Both the position numbers and the translations under genes were made by a program. DNA of 64,000 nucleotides from an uncultured Prevotella sp. GTDB lineage: Bacteria > Bacteroidota > Bacteroidia > Bacteroidales > Bacteroidaceae. The stretch covers positions 78,018-142,017 of the forward strand of contig URER01000002.1 in the NCBI GenBank assembly GCA_900547005.1. The letters run 5' to 3'. Below are positions 52,038-61,941 of this stretch, one piece after another; the stretch's first letter is position 1; each line of letters starts with the position of its first letter. Under the pieces are notes generated by a model, which worked only from the letters and a program-made list of their open reading frames with translations, did not search any database and was not told where the DNA came from.

Positions 52038-53534
52038 TTAAAGCGTTACTCCGTTCTTGAATATTGATATTTCCCTATATCCATTCTTTTCGTTACGGGT
52101 CTCTTCACCGCTTGCCACAGCTATTACTTTGTCTATAAATTGCGGTAGAAGCGATTTCATCTCAGTACCTTCGGCAAGTACGCCGGCATTAAAATCTATC
52201 CAATTCGGTTTGCGATTATACAATCCGCTGTTGGTAGAAATCTTCATTGTAGGCACGAATGTCCCGAAAGGTGTGCCACGTCCGGTTGTGAACAGAACCA
52301 TCTGACAGCCGGCCGAAGCAAGTGCTGTTGCCGCAACGAGGTCGTTTCCGGGAGCAGAAAGCAGGTTAAGTCCCGTAGCCTCAAGTCTGTCGCCATATTC
52401 AAGTACGCCGCTAACAGGTGCGCGACCGCATTTCTGAGTGCATCCTAAAGCTTTATCTTCAAGTGTTGAGATACCACCTGCTTTATTTCCTGGTGATGGA
52501 TTCTCGCCAACAGGCTCACCATGAGAGAGGAAATACTCCTTGAAATTGTTTATTAAAGAAACAGTTTTCTCAAATAATTCCGGAGTTTTGCAACGGTTCA
52601 TCAGTATAGTTTCAGCACCAAACATTTCCGGTACTTCTGTAAGTATGCTTGTTCCACCTTGTGCAACAATATAGTCAGAGAGTTCTCCAACGAGTGGATT
52701 GGCCGTAATACCACTGAATCCGTCGCTGCCTCCGCACTTCAAGCCTATACGCAATTTGCTCAAAGGCACTTCCGTGCGCTCATCCTTAACCGCAATATCA
52801 TAGAGGCTTTTGAGTATTTTCATTCCTTCTTTAAGCTCATCGCCATCTACATTCTGCGTTACAAGTAACTTTATGCGGTCTTTATCATAGTCGCCGAGAG
52901 TTTCCATAAACGCATCAGGCTGATTGTTTTCGCATCCTAACCCCAAAACCAGTACAGCTCCTGCATTCGGATGAAGCACTATGTCTCGCAAGATCTTCCG
53001 AGTGTTCTCATGGTCTCCACTAAGTTGTGAGCAGCCGAAATTGTGATGCCAAGCGTGAATAGCGTCAACGCCTTTGCCTCCGGTAGCTTCTTTGAGCCTC
53101 GCCACAAGTTCCTCGGCGATGCCGTTTACACATCCAACGGTGGGCACAACCCATATTTCATTTCTGATTCCTACTTCGCCATTCTTTCTTACATACCCCT
53201 TGAAACTCTTATCCTCGTTTTCTATGGCCAGCGTTTCGTTGACCGGATTGTATGAATAAGTAAGAGTGCCGGCAAGATTGGTCTTCAGATTATTCTCGTT
53301 AACCCACTCTCCGGCCTTTAAATCTTTCTTTGCGTGTCCTATAGGATAGCCATATTTAATAATATCTTTACCCTCTGGTGCATCCTCAAGCAACACTTTG
53401 TGTCCGGCAGGAGTGTCTTGCAAAAGGATTATTGCTTTGTTGCCAATCTCGATAATTTCGCCTTTGCTCATCGGGCGAAGGCATACAACCACGGAGTCGG
53501 CCGGGTTGATTTTGATGAAAGCTGATTGTTTCAT
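52038..53534 (-). CDS. uxaA: altronate dehydratase
   Basis: UxaA removes water from D-altronate to give 2-keto-3-deoxy-D-gluconate in galacturonate breakdown. The 498-aa full-length protein has the N-terminal SAF-like domain (1-95) and the catalytic part with HNFGCSQLSGDHENT, GLKCGGSDGFSGITANP and LGCTQKCGRAPVSGV; its Cys residues fit the Fe2+-dependent family. It works with KdgK and Eda on the other side of the regulator gene. UxaC and UxaB are not in the window. Confidence 0.92.
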   Translation of the reverse strand: MKQSAFIKINPADSVVVCLRPMSKGEIIEIGNKAIILLQDTPAGHKVLLEDAPEGKDIIKYGYPIGHAKKDLKAGEWVNENNLKTNLAGTLTYSYNPVNETLAIENEDKSFKGYVRKNGEVGIRNEIWVVPTVGCVNGIAEELVARLKEATGGKGVDAIHAWHHNFGCSQLSGDHENTRKILRDIVLHPNAGAVLVLGLGCENNQPDAFMETLGDYDKDRIKLLVTQNVDGDELKEGMKILKSLYDIAVKDERTEVPLSKLRIGLKCGGSDGFSGITANPLVGELSDYIVAQGGTSILTEVPEMFGAETILMNRCKTPELFEKTVSLINNFKEYFLSHGEPVGENPSPGNKAGGISTLEDKALGCTQKCGRAPVSGVLEYGDRLEATGLNLLSAPGNDLVAATALASAGCQMVLFTTGRGTPFGTFVPTMKISTNSGLYNRKPNWIDFNAGVLAEGTEMKSLLPQFIDKVIAVASGEETRNEKNGYREISIFKNGVTL

Positions 53535-53574
53535 AGATTAATTTGTTTTTTGTAATTTATATTCATTTGTTATA

Positions 53575-54639
53575 TTAAATAGATTCACGATGATAAAAAT
53601 CTATATTTTCCTTGCTCAATAACTCTATCGGCATATAATTCACCGCACGCACCTTATGCCTCAAGACGATAGCCTTAACCAACGTGTCTATGCTGTAAAA
53701 CCCTTGCATATATGCGTGTTGGGCTATGAGAAAAGAAATAGAGCCGTTTTTTACGCATCTTACATTCTTTTCTACCATATCATACCCCATAATTTGTATG
53801 CCTTTGTATCCGTTTGTGAGTAGAAATTCCCCTACAATATGGGCTTTAGAGTTGAGTGTTATGCAATGATGAACGTTTGGATGGGAAGTAAAAAACTCTT
53901 CTAACATACTGGAATATTGTTTTCTTTCTTCCTCCATGGGCAAATCAACTTCATGAATTACCACATCCGGAAAGAACTCGCCCATATAATGCCTGAATCC
54001 TACCTCTCTGTTCTCCTGCTGTTTAGAAGCCACTCTACCGTTCTTGGTTTGTTTCATAATCATTATCTCTTTTTGATTATGAGCTATCAACATTAGCATC
54101 TTCGCTGCAAAATATCCACTCTGGAATGAGTCCTGCCCAAAGAAAGCCAACGGTTTTAGTTCAGGCATATAGGAATCTAACATTACAAACGGAATTTTAT
54201 CTCTGTGCAATATGTCCGTCAACATTTTTGTTACGTCAGGCTCAGCCGGTACTATAACGAATCCGTCCGGCTTTAATTCCAGACACTCTTCATATAAAGA
54301 AATGAAGGATTCGTTGTCAAAGCGTTGATAATACTTGGTAACAACTTGGATATGAAAGTCGCGTCTAAAATCTATTGCCCTATCTATTCCTTGTTCTATC
54401 TCAACCCAATAAGTTTCGGAAGTATGCGCCGGCATCAGACAATAAAATGTATAGGAACGGTTATATGCTAATGCGCTTGCATACATATTAGGACGATAAT
54501 TAGCCTCTTCCAGTGCTTTTTTTACCTTTTCCAATGCTGTAGCCGATACATTCGGGCGGTTATGCAACACTCTGTCGACAGTTCCGACAGATACACCGGC
54601 GCGTTCAGCAATATCTTTTATTCTGATTCTTTCTTTCAT
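53575..54639 (-). CDS. LacI-family transcriptional regulator
   Basis: A 354-aa product from ATG 54639; the open frame continues 24 codons upstream, but the helix-turn-helix begins properly here (IRIKDIAERAGVSVGTVDRVLHNRPNVS). A hinge helix (ANYRPNMYASAL) and a periplasmic-binding-protein-like effector domain follow. It sits between uxaA and the divergent kdgK, so it most likely controls uronate genes, with KDG or a related acid as inducer (inference). Confidence 0.88.
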   Translation of the reverse strand: MKERIRIKDIAERAGVSVGTVDRVLHNRPNVSATALEKVKKALEEANYRPNMYASALAYNRSYTFYCLMPAHTSETYWVEIEQGIDRAIDFRRDFHIQVVTKYYQRFDNESFISLYEECLELKPDGFVIVPAEPDVTKMLTDILHRDKIPFVMLDSYMPELKPLAFFGQDSFQSGYFAAKMLMLIAHNQKEIMIMKQTKNGRVASKQQENREVGFRHYMGEFFPDVVIHEVDLPMEEERKQYSSMLEEFFTSHPNVHHCITLNSKAHIVGEFLLTNGYKGIQIMGYDMVEKNVRCVKNGSISFLIAQHAYMQGFYSIDTLVKAIVLRHKVRAVNYMPIELLSKENIDFYHRESI

Positions 54640-54727
54640 ATATTGAGTCTCAAAAAATATAATAGTGCACACTGCAAAAATAATAATAAAAGTTGAATTG
54701 TGTGAAAGCACAGTGATAATTTTGTAG

Positions 54728-54741
54728 AAAACGTACTTTTT
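54728..54741. promoter_or_regulatory. candidate operator of the LacI-type regulator
   Basis: AAAACGTACTTTTT is a near-perfect dyad (AAAA-N-GTAC-N-TTTT) in the divergent region between regulator and kdgK, about 36 bp upstream of the kdgK -7 element. Confidence 0.35.
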
Positions 54742-54776
54742 TATTGTATTTCTTTCGCTGGATTGTATTTTTTTCC

Positions 54777-54784
54777 TAACTTTG
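54777..54784 (+). promoter_or_regulatory. kdgK -7 element
   Basis: TAACTTTG, 77 bp before the kdgK ATG. The upstream element is not clear. Confidence 0.5.
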
Positions 54785-54861
54785 TAGACAAAATAGTAAA
54801 GTCGGACACTATATTTACTTATAATAATAATGACAACTAATTAATTTAAAACAAAACAAAA

Positions 54862-55887
54862 ATGGCTAAAGTTGTAACATTGGGCGAGATTATGCTTCGC
54901 CTCTCTTCTCCTGGACAGAAGAGATTTGTACAAAGCGAATTCTTTGATGTAGTTTATGGTGGCGGTGAAGCTAATGTGGCTGTAAGTGCTGCTAATTATG
55001 GGCATGACGCTTATTTTGTAAGTAAAGTGCCTGCACACGAAATCGGACAGTGCGCTATCAATTCTTTGCGCCGTTTCGGAGTCCACACTGATTTCATCGC
55101 ACGTGGTGGAGACCGTCTCGGAATCTACTTCTTGGAGACCGGAGCATCAATGCGACCGTCTAAAGTTATATACGACCGTGCTAATAGTTCTATAGCAGAA
55201 GCTGAACCGTCTGACTTCGATTTCGATGCTATTATGGAAGGTGCAGACTGGTTCCATTGGAGCGGAATAACACCCGCTATCAGTGATAAAGCTGCTGAGC
55301 TTACCCGCTTGGCCTGCGAAGCTGCAAAACGCCACAATGTAACCGTTTCTGTCGACTTGAACTTCCGCAAGAAGCTATGGACATCAGAGAAGGCTCAGAG
55401 CATCATGAAACCACTCATGAAATATGTTGATGTATGTATCGGTAACGAAGAAGACGCACAGCTTTGCCTCGGATTTAAGCCGGATGCAGATGTTGAAGGT
55501 GGCAAGACTGACGCTGAGGGTTACTATGGAATATTTCAGGGAATGATGAAAGAGTTTGGCTTCAAGTATGTTGTCTCTACTCTTCGTGAGTCATTCTCTG
55601 CTACACATAATGGCTGGAAGGCTCTTATCTACAATGGAAAAGAGTTCTATCAGAGCAAACGCTACGACATTATGCCGATTATCGACCGTGTAGGTGGTGG
55701 CGATTCTTTCTCGGGAGGTCTTATTCACGGTATGCTTACATATCCGGAAGATCAGGGCAAGGCTCTTGAGTTTGCAGTTGCAGCATCTGCATTAAAGCAC
55801 ACTATACCTGGCGACTTCAATATGGTTTCTAAGAGCGAGGTTGAGGCACTTGCTGGAGGCGATGCATCAGGACGTGTACAGAGATAA
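54862..55887 (+). CDS. kdgK: 2-dehydro-3-deoxygluconokinase
   Basis: A PfkB-family sugar kinase, 341 aa, that phosphorylates KDG to KDPG. It has the N-terminal VTLGEIMLRLSSPG, GGGEANVAVSAANYG, and the C-terminal DRVGGGDSFSGGL with the catalytic base Asp281. It stands right before the aldolase gene that uses its product, which supports KDG as the substrate over fructose or ribose. Confidence 0.92.
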   Translation: MAKVVTLGEIMLRLSSPGQKRFVQSEFFDVVYGGGEANVAVSAANYGHDAYFVSKVPAHEIGQCAINSLRRFGVHTDFIARGGDRLGIYFLETGASMRPSKVIYDRANSSIAEAEPSDFDFDAIMEGADWFHWSGITPAISDKAAELTRLACEAAKRHNVTVSVDLNFRKKLWTSEKAQSIMKPLMKYVDVCIGNEEDAQLCLGFKPDADVEGGKTDAEGYYGIFQGMMKEFGFKYVVSTLRESFSATHNGWKALIYNGKEFYQSKRYDIMPIIDRVGGGDSFSGGLIHGMLTYPEDQGKALEFAVAASALKHTIPGDFNMVSKSEVEALAGGDASGRVQR

Positions 55888-55915
55888 TAGAATCTAACTG
55901 TTAAATTATATGATT

Positions 55916-55956
55916 AAGGTATAGTAGTATCCATATTGATATATCTATACCTTTTT
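55916..55956 (+). terminator. hairpin between kdgK and eda
   Basis: Stem AAGGTATAG (55916-55924) / CTATACCTT (55945-55953) followed by TTT. It may act as a partial terminator or attenuator that lowers downstream expression. Confidence 0.6.
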
Positions 55957-55987
55957 ATTGAATAAACAAACAAAAAGAAATAAGCAA

Positions 55988-56656
55988 ATGGCAAAATTTG
56001 ATAAGATAGCTGTATTGACTAAAATGGGTCAGACAGGAATGGTTCCCGTGTTTTATCATAAGGATGCGGAAATCGCAAAGAAAGTCGTAAAGGCTTGTTA
56101 CGACGGTGGAGTACGAGCTTTTGAGTTTACTAACCGTGGTGATTTCGCTCACGAAGTATTCGAGGAAGTTGTTAAGTTCGCAGCAAAAGAATGTCCGGAA
56201 ATGGCAATGGGAGTTGGTTCTGTTGTTGACCCGGCTACGGCAGCCCTTTATCTTCAGCTTGGAGCCTGCTTTGTTGTTGGTCCGTTGTACAATCCTGAAA
56301 TTGCAAAGATATGCAATCGCCGTCTCGTTGCTTACACTCCTGGATGTGGAAGTGTATCAGAAGTTGGCGCAGCGCAGGAAGTTGGTTGCGACTTGTGCAA
56401 GATATTTCCTGGCGATGTACTTGGTCCAAACCTCGTAAAAGGCCTTATGGCTCCGATGCCGTGGTCTAAATTGATGGTAACAGGTGGCGTTTCTCCTGAC
56501 GAAGCTAACCTTACTTCATGGATTAAGGCTGGCGTTTATTGTGTTGGAATGGGCTCAAAACTATTCCCGAAAGACGTTATTGCCGCTGAAAATTGGCAGG
56601 CTATTACCGACAAATGTGTAGAAGCACTTGGTTACATAGCAAAAGCAAGAGGATAA
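55988..56656 (+). CDS. eda: KDPG / 2-keto-4-hydroxyglutarate aldolase
   Basis: 222 aa from ATG 55988; the longer frame from 55958 adds a Lys/Asn-rich stretch with no homology. Class I aldolase: Glu46 (VRAFEFTNRG) and the Schiff-base Lys138 (DLCKIFPG). It splits KDPG into pyruvate and glyceraldehyde-3-phosphate. Only 8 bp separate it from the sensor kinase gene. Confidence 0.93.
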   Translation: MAKFDKIAVLTKMGQTGMVPVFYHKDAEIAKKVVKACYDGGVRAFEFTNRGDFAHEVFEEVVKFAAKECPEMAMGVGSVVDPATAALYLQLGACFVVGPLYNPEIAKICNRRLVAYTPGCGSVSEVGAAQEVGCDLCKIFPGDVLGPNLVKGLMAPMPWSKLMVTGGVSPDEANLTSWIKAGVYCVGMGSKLFPKDVIAAENWQAITDKCVEALGYIAKARG

Positions 56657-56664
56657 ACAGAAAT

Positions 56665-59600
56665 ATGGATAAGACCGAGAGGGGAAATATCACACACTCG
56701 TGGTATGCCCTTTCGGTCTTTATTTTATTACTATACGTCCTCTTGACCCATTCATCTTGTTCTGCACCGTCTAATAATTATGATGCCGACAAGCTGAATG
56801 AAATTTCTTATGCCTATCATTATCGTGATATAGATTCCACACAAGTGTATGCCGAAAAGGCACTCGCATTGTCGGAACACTATGATGCAGGCAAGGCGGA
56901 AGCACTCAACAACCTTGCTTTTGTAAGCATAGTCAAGATGGATTATGCAAGAGCGTACAAGTTACTCGACAGTATTGCCCGCATTACTGATAATCAAATA
57001 GAACTTCTTATTGCTGACATACATTATATGCGGCTATGCCAAAGAGAGTCTCGCAATAAGGAATTTTACGATTACCACGAGAAAGCAAACCTGAGAATCA
57101 AGCGTATCAACGAGGAGAAGGGGATGCTTAATGAGCATCTTAAGCGCCGTATGGTCTATGCTACCACGGAGTTTCATATAATCACCTCTACATATTATTA
57201 TTATGTAGGTCTTCGAAAGCAGTCGCAAATGGCAATGGCAGCTATACCGCAAGATGGTGAAATACGAACCGACACCGCACAGTTGCTTGCTTATTATTAT
57301 AATGTAGGTTCCGGAGATATGCTGACTAACGGAACCCAGAACGAGATTTACCAGCGGGAATTTGAATATTTGGTAAACTGTTATGCAATCGCGAAGCACT
57401 ACGGATACATCTTTTGGGAAGCTAACGCTTTGCAGGCTCTCAGCGAACACCTGCAGGTTGCAAGCCACAGAAAAAGGCTGATAGCCGATAACCAGCCATA
57501 CATAAAGTTTATCAATACCGATAATATGCCGGATAGTCTGCTCGCGGGCAATCTTGCGCAGCGCTCTCTTGATCTTTTCAAGAAGTATGGAGATGTATAC
57601 CAGACTGCCGGAGCATACCGAACTCTTGCCCAATGTTATTGGTTCATTAACGATTACCCGTCTTCTATTGCCTGTCTCGACAATGCATTGAATTCCAATA
57701 AAGCCATAAACCAAGCTCCCGACTTGATTGCGTCTATATGTGAGCAGTTCTCGGTTATTTATTCAGCAATGAACGACAAGCCCAATAGCGACTACAATAG
57801 AAACCTTTATCTTGACATACAAGAGCAAACACGGCAGGATAGAGCACTGGAAGCGCGGGCTGACCAGCTTGACAAATCGGCAAATATGTTGAACTGGATG
57901 ATTGCGGCCATTGTCATGATGACTATTATTGTTCTTGTCTCACTATACTTCTTCGACCGTTTACGCAAGAAAAGCTATAACAACAATTTTTTGAAAACGC
58001 TGCTTGAACCTTTGGAAGAATGGCAAAAACGTAACGAGGTGTATATTAAAGATCTGGAAGATAAATATGAAGAGATGAGCGAAGAGTGTTCTTTGAAGCG
58101 TATAGATGTGGTACGCAACAAGAAACGCAATTTGGAACAGCGTGCAAAAGTGTCGCTCGTCAATAATATAACGCCATTCATCGACCGCATTCTGAACGAG
58201 ATAAGACATCTGGCAAATACCTGTGACAACGGCCAACAGCAAGAAAGATATGAATACATCCGTGAGTTGACCGACAAAATAAATGACTATAATTCTGTTC
58301 TGACAGAATGGATTCAGTTACGTCAAGGTGATTTGCGCCTGCAAATAGAGACTTTTCCGCTCAACGAACTATTTGATATTGTACGACGGGGCAGCATGAG
58401 TTTCCTCTTGAAAGGAATAGATTTCACAGTTGAAAGTACAACCGAATATGTGAAGGCGGACAAGATACTGACCTTGTTTATGATAAATACGCTTGCCGAC
58501 AATGCGCGTAAGTTTACCGGGAAAGGCGAAAAAGTAACGGTTTATGCGGATTCTTCGGCGGCAAAATATGTGGAAATATCGGTCGAAGACACTGGAAAAG
58601 GCATTGAAAAGGAAGAACTTGACCACTTATTCGACCGCAATCCAATAAAGAATGACGTGGAAAACACCCGCGATTCTATGGCTCCGAAATCTCATGGCTT
58701 TGGACTGGTAAATTGTTTGGGCATCATAAACAAGTACAAGAAGACCAGCCGTCTGTTTGAAGTCTGCATGATTGCGGCAGAAAGTACGCCGGGAAAAGGC
58801 AGCAGATTCTACTTTCGTCTGCCTAAAGGAGTGGTAAGAACAGTCTTGTGCCTTCTCTTTTCCGGATTGTACTGCAATGTGAGCGCAGCCAAACATGAAC
58901 CTACGGCACTTGACAAGGCCGCAGCATTTGCCGATTCCGCATACTTCAGCAACATCAACGGCGATTATTCCCGGACCTTAGTCTATGCCGACAGCAGCCG
59001 GATATATCTCAACCGCCATTACATTGAGCAATATCCGACCGATGCGAAGAACCTGATGAAGCGTGAAGGCAACGTTACAGAAAAGGCATCCGAGATAAAA
59101 TGGTTTCAAAACGGCGTAAGAACCAACTATGATGTGATACTTTCTATCCGCAATGAAAGCGCGGTGGCGGCTCTCGCATTGCATCAATGGTCGTTATATC
59201 GCTATTGTAACAATGTATATACTCAACTATTCAAGGAGGTTACTGCCGACAAACAGCTGGGCGAGTACTGCCGAATAATGCAGAAATCGGAGACTAACAA
59301 GAACATTGCGATAGTCATTCTTTTGTTGCTGCTCCTGATGATTTTCCCAGCATATTATTTCCTTTACTATCGCCATCACATATATTATAGGTTCTGCATA
59401 GAACAGATTAGGCGCATAAACGGTATACTACTCGGCGATGAGACACCGGATTTCAAATTGAAAGAAATATCGGTGATAAGCACTGACAGATTTCCGGAGG
59501 ATTTGGAAGATATAGTCTTGCAGATAAAAGCCGCACTCACGAAGTATGTATCGACATATTCACAGGAGATGACGCGCATAGAATTGATGGAGGATGAGTG

Positions 59601-60228
59601 CCGGCGAGCCGATTACGAGAGTGGGAAACTGTATATCAACAACAATGTTCTCGACAACTGTCTCTCTACTCTGAAACACGAAACAATGTATTACCCTTCT
59701 CGTATAAGGCAACTTGTTGATACAGAGGATAAAGATATAGATTCGATAAAGGAATTAGCGACCTACTATAAAGAACTCTATACAATACTGAGTATGCAGG
59801 CCACACGACAGGCGGAGGCGCAAAAAAGAACGTGCAAACCAGTATTTCTTTCTGAAATAAGAAAGGATATAAATTCTGAAATAGCCGTACTTGCCGACCC
59901 GGATATGCTGGCATATCTATTTGAAATCCTAAAGAAAGAAAACGGGAAGAAATATCTGAGTGTCGCATTAAGCAACCGCAACTGCCGTTATGTGGACTTA
60001 CACATACAGATGGACTCGCTCTTGCTCACAGAAAAGCAGTGCGCCGAGCTATTTTACCCCGATGTCAAGAACCTGCCATACTTGCTTTGCCGGCAGATAA
60101 TACGCGACACAGGTGAGGCAAGTAATATGCGGGGATGTGGCATCGTGGCACAACCATCGGATAAAGGAACAGAGATAATCGTTACATTGGCAATATATAA
60201 CAATCAAAAACAAAATCAGAAAACATGA
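56665..60228 (+). CDS. giant tandem sensor kinase (DUF5112/DUF5113-like)
   Basis: 1187 aa from ATG 56665. Order: N-terminal membrane/signal segment (12-33, with LTHSSC like a lipobox); periplasmic TPR-like region (34-407); TM (408-432); coiled coil and a HATPase_c module with N-box NTLADNARKF (about 608), DTGKGI (about 642) and HGFGLVNCLG; a second signal-like hydrophobic stretch (about 725-742); a second periplasmic part; TM (about 880-903); and a cytoplasmic end with LKHETMYYPSRI (about 1004) and a weak ATPase-like tail. The first module reads NNITPF where His-Glu-x-x-x-Pro is expected, so the phosphorylatable His is missing; the second has His-Glu but no proper N-box. A response regulator overlaps by 4 bp. 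Confidence 0.8.
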   Translation: MDKTERGNITHSWYALSVFILLLYVLLTHSSCSAPSNNYDADKLNEISYAYHYRDIDSTQVYAEKALALSEHYDAGKAEALNNLAFVSIVKMDYARAYKLLDSIARITDNQIELLIADIHYMRLCQRESRNKEFYDYHEKANLRIKRINEEKGMLNEHLKRRMVYATTEFHIITSTYYYYVGLRKQSQMAMAAIPQDGEIRTDTAQLLAYYYNVGSGDMLTNGTQNEIYQREFEYLVNCYAIAKHYGYIFWEANALQALSEHLQVASHRKRLIADNQPYIKFINTDNMPDSLLAGNLAQRSLDLFKKYGDVYQTAGAYRTLAQCYWFINDYPSSIACLDNALNSNKAINQAPDLIASICEQFSVIYSAMNDKPNSDYNRNLYLDIQEQTRQDRALEARADQLDKSANMLNWMIAAIVMMTIIVLVSLYFFDRLRKKSYNNNFLKTLLEPLEEWQKRNEVYIKDLEDKYEEMSEECSLKRIDVVRNKKRNLEQRAKVSLVNNITPFIDRILNEIRHLANTCDNGQQQERYEYIRELTDKINDYNSVLTEWIQLRQGDLRLQIETFPLNELFDIVRRGSMSFLLKGIDFTVESTTEYVKADKILTLFMINTLADNARKFTGKGEKVTVYADSSAAKYVEISVEDTGKGIEKEELDHLFDRNPIKNDVENTRDSMAPKSHGFGLVNCLGIINKYKKTSRLFEVCMIAAESTPGKGSRFYFRLPKGVVRTVLCLLFSGLYCNVSAAKHEPTALDKAAAFADSAYFSNINGDYSRTLVYADSSRIYLNRHYIEQYPTDAKNLMKREGNVTEKASEIKWFQNGVRTNYDVILSIRNESAVAALALHQWSLYRYCNNVYTQLFKEVTADKQLGEYCRIMQKSETNKNIAIVILLLLLLMIFPAYYFLYYRHHIYYRFCIEQIRRINGILLGDETPDFKLKEISVISTDRFPEDLEDIVLQIKAALTKYVSTYSQEMTRIELMEDECRRADYESGKLYINNNVLDNCLSTLKHETMYYPSRIRQLVDTEDKDIDSIKELATYYKELYTILSMQATRQAEAQKRTCKPVFLSEIRKDINSEIAVLADPDMLAYLFEILKKENGKKYLSVALSNRNCRYVDLHIQMDSLLLTEKQCAELFYPDVKNLPYLLCRQIIRDTGEASNMRGCGIVAQPSDKGTEIIVTLAIYNNQKQNQKT

Positions 60229-60950
60229 AGAACTTTAAAGTAATAATAGTCGAAGATGTACCTTTGGAACTGAAAGGTACCGAAGGAATATTCAAGAACG
60301 ATATACCTGAAGCCGAAATCATTGGCACTGCCGAGAACGAAATGGTCTATTGGCGGCTGATGAAGCAGCAGAAGCCTGACCTCGTGTTGCTTGACCTCGG
60401 CTTGGGAGGGTCTACTACAATCGGTGTAGAGATATGCCGGCAGACAAAGGATGCATATCCCAGTATCAAGGTGCTTATATTTACTGGCGAGATTCTCAAT
60501 GAGAAACTATGGGTTGACGTGCTCGATGCCGGTGCCGATGGGATATGCCTAAAAAGTGGAGAACTGCTTACCAGTGGCGATGTGGCAAGTGTGATGAACG
60601 GCAAAAAGTTTGTTTTCAATCAGCCGATACTCGAACGTATTGTCAGCCGTTTCAAGCAAAGTGTCAGTTCACAGTTGCTCCATCAGGAGGCAATGATTGA
60701 ATATGAGATTGACGAGTACGACGAGCGATTCCTTCGACATCTCGCTTTAGGCTACACAAAGGAACAGATAACCAACCTGCGCGGTATGCCTTTCGGAGTG
60801 AAGAGTCTCGAGAAACGACAAAATGAGCTCGTTAGGAAACTCTTCCCCGAAGGAAAAGCCGGCATGAGTGTCAATGCCACACGCCTCGCGGTCAGAGCCT
60901 TGGAATTGCGAATAATAGATATAGACAATCTTACGCCCGATGAAGAATAA
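60225..60950 (+). CDS. response regulator
   Basis: A 241-aa protein with an N-terminal receiver domain: acidic pair Glu10/Asp11, phosphoacceptor Asp57 (LVLLDLGLGG), and Lys in GICLKSG. The C-terminal 85 residues (FLRHLALGYTKEQITNL, VKSLEKRQNELVRKLF) resemble a LuxR/NarL-type HTH in a diverged form, as in Bacteroidales regulators paired with DUF5113 sensors. It overlaps the kinase (ATGA) and the next gene (11 bp). Confidence 0.88.
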   Translation: MKNFKVIIVEDVPLELKGTEGIFKNDIPEAEIIGTAENEMVYWRLMKQQKPDLVLLDLGLGGSTTIGVEICRQTKDAYPSIKVLIFTGEILNEKLWVDVLDAGADGICLKSGELLTSGDVASVMNGKKFVFNQPILERIVSRFKQSVSSQLLHQEAMIEYEIDEYDERFLRHLALGYTKEQITNLRGMPFGVKSLEKRQNELVRKLFPEGKAGMSVNATRLAVRALELRIIDIDNLTPDEE

Positions 60951-61575
60951 TCGCTTGTTAGGTGTTTGCGCATTAATATTGGCCATAGGACAGATACTAT
61001 TGATATTCTTTTCATGGTTGATAAATGTTATGGCCCCAGATTTCACAATCCATTCCCTTCTCAGCAGCGAAGGGATAAGATGGCTTTGCAGTACGTTCAC
61101 CGAGAATCTTTTGAGTCCGATTCTTGTGTGGCTGATACTTTCTTTTATGGCTTATGGTGCCGTAACGAGCTGCGGAGTCATAAAAAGCGACTTCAAAAAC
61201 GGCAACGCACCCGGCAATTCAGCCGATATGCCCTATCTGTTTCGCCGTCGTCATGCCATCAGAATTGTGTTTGCCGAAATCATTATTGCCATTTGCATAA
61301 TGCTTCTACTGTCGGTTGTGCCACACGCAACCCTTCTAAATGCCATCGGACACTTATATCCGAGCAGTTTCTCGCAGATTATTATACCTTATATAATGTT
61401 TGTGATAATTGTCTGTTCTCTCACATACGGCTTGGTCTTTGGCACAATACGCAGCATCGGCGATGCTTATAATATCCTGACTGTTGGCTTAACGAGACTG
61501 GCAAAATTTATTCCATTATATATCTTGACCGTACAGCTATACTGTTCTTTGCGATTTGTATTGGCGATGGAGTAG
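60940..61575 (+). CDS. membrane protein, distantly AbgT-like
   Basis: A 211-aa protein with about five TM segments. HSLLSSEGIRWLCSTFTENL followed by a hydrophobic helix resembles the N-terminal part of AbgT-type transporters (SLLxxxGxRW...), but full AbgT proteins are about 500 aa, so this is either a reduced relative or unrelated. It overlaps the response regulator by 11 bp and is probably part of the same signalling operon. Confidence 0.5.
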   Translation: MKNNRLLGVCALILAIGQILLIFFSWLINVMAPDFTIHSLLSSEGIRWLCSTFTENLLSPILVWLILSFMAYGAVTSCGVIKSDFKNGNAPGNSADMPYLFRRRHAIRIVFAEIIIAICIMLLLSVVPHATLLNAIGHLYPSSFSQIIIPYIMFVIIVCSLTYGLVFGTIRSIGDAYNILTVGLTRLAKFIPLYILTVQLYCSLRFVLAME

Positions 61576-61941
61576 TGGTGCTGGCTTTTACTATATTCTC
61601 AGATAGCATTTTGGTACATTTTATAATCCAATGTCAAGACCAAAATTTCATAAGATTGCAGACACATGAAATCACCTTGAAATGTAAAGTTTTTTTGTCA
61701 AAAATCACCCCTCTGAGAAGTTCATTCATTTGTGTAAACATCTGTTAAATATTGGTCTTTTAGGCCTTTTTCTATGTTTTTTGACCTTAAAAATAAGGTG
61801 CTAAATCTCTAAAAATGATGCCTTAATACCCTAAAAGTGCCACTATTGACTCCAAAATGACCGTTTTTTTGCTGAAATTTGCCATTCCTGAAAACGTCCA
61901 AAATATGCGTTTCTTTACAATTTAACGTTCGTTAGCTTTCA

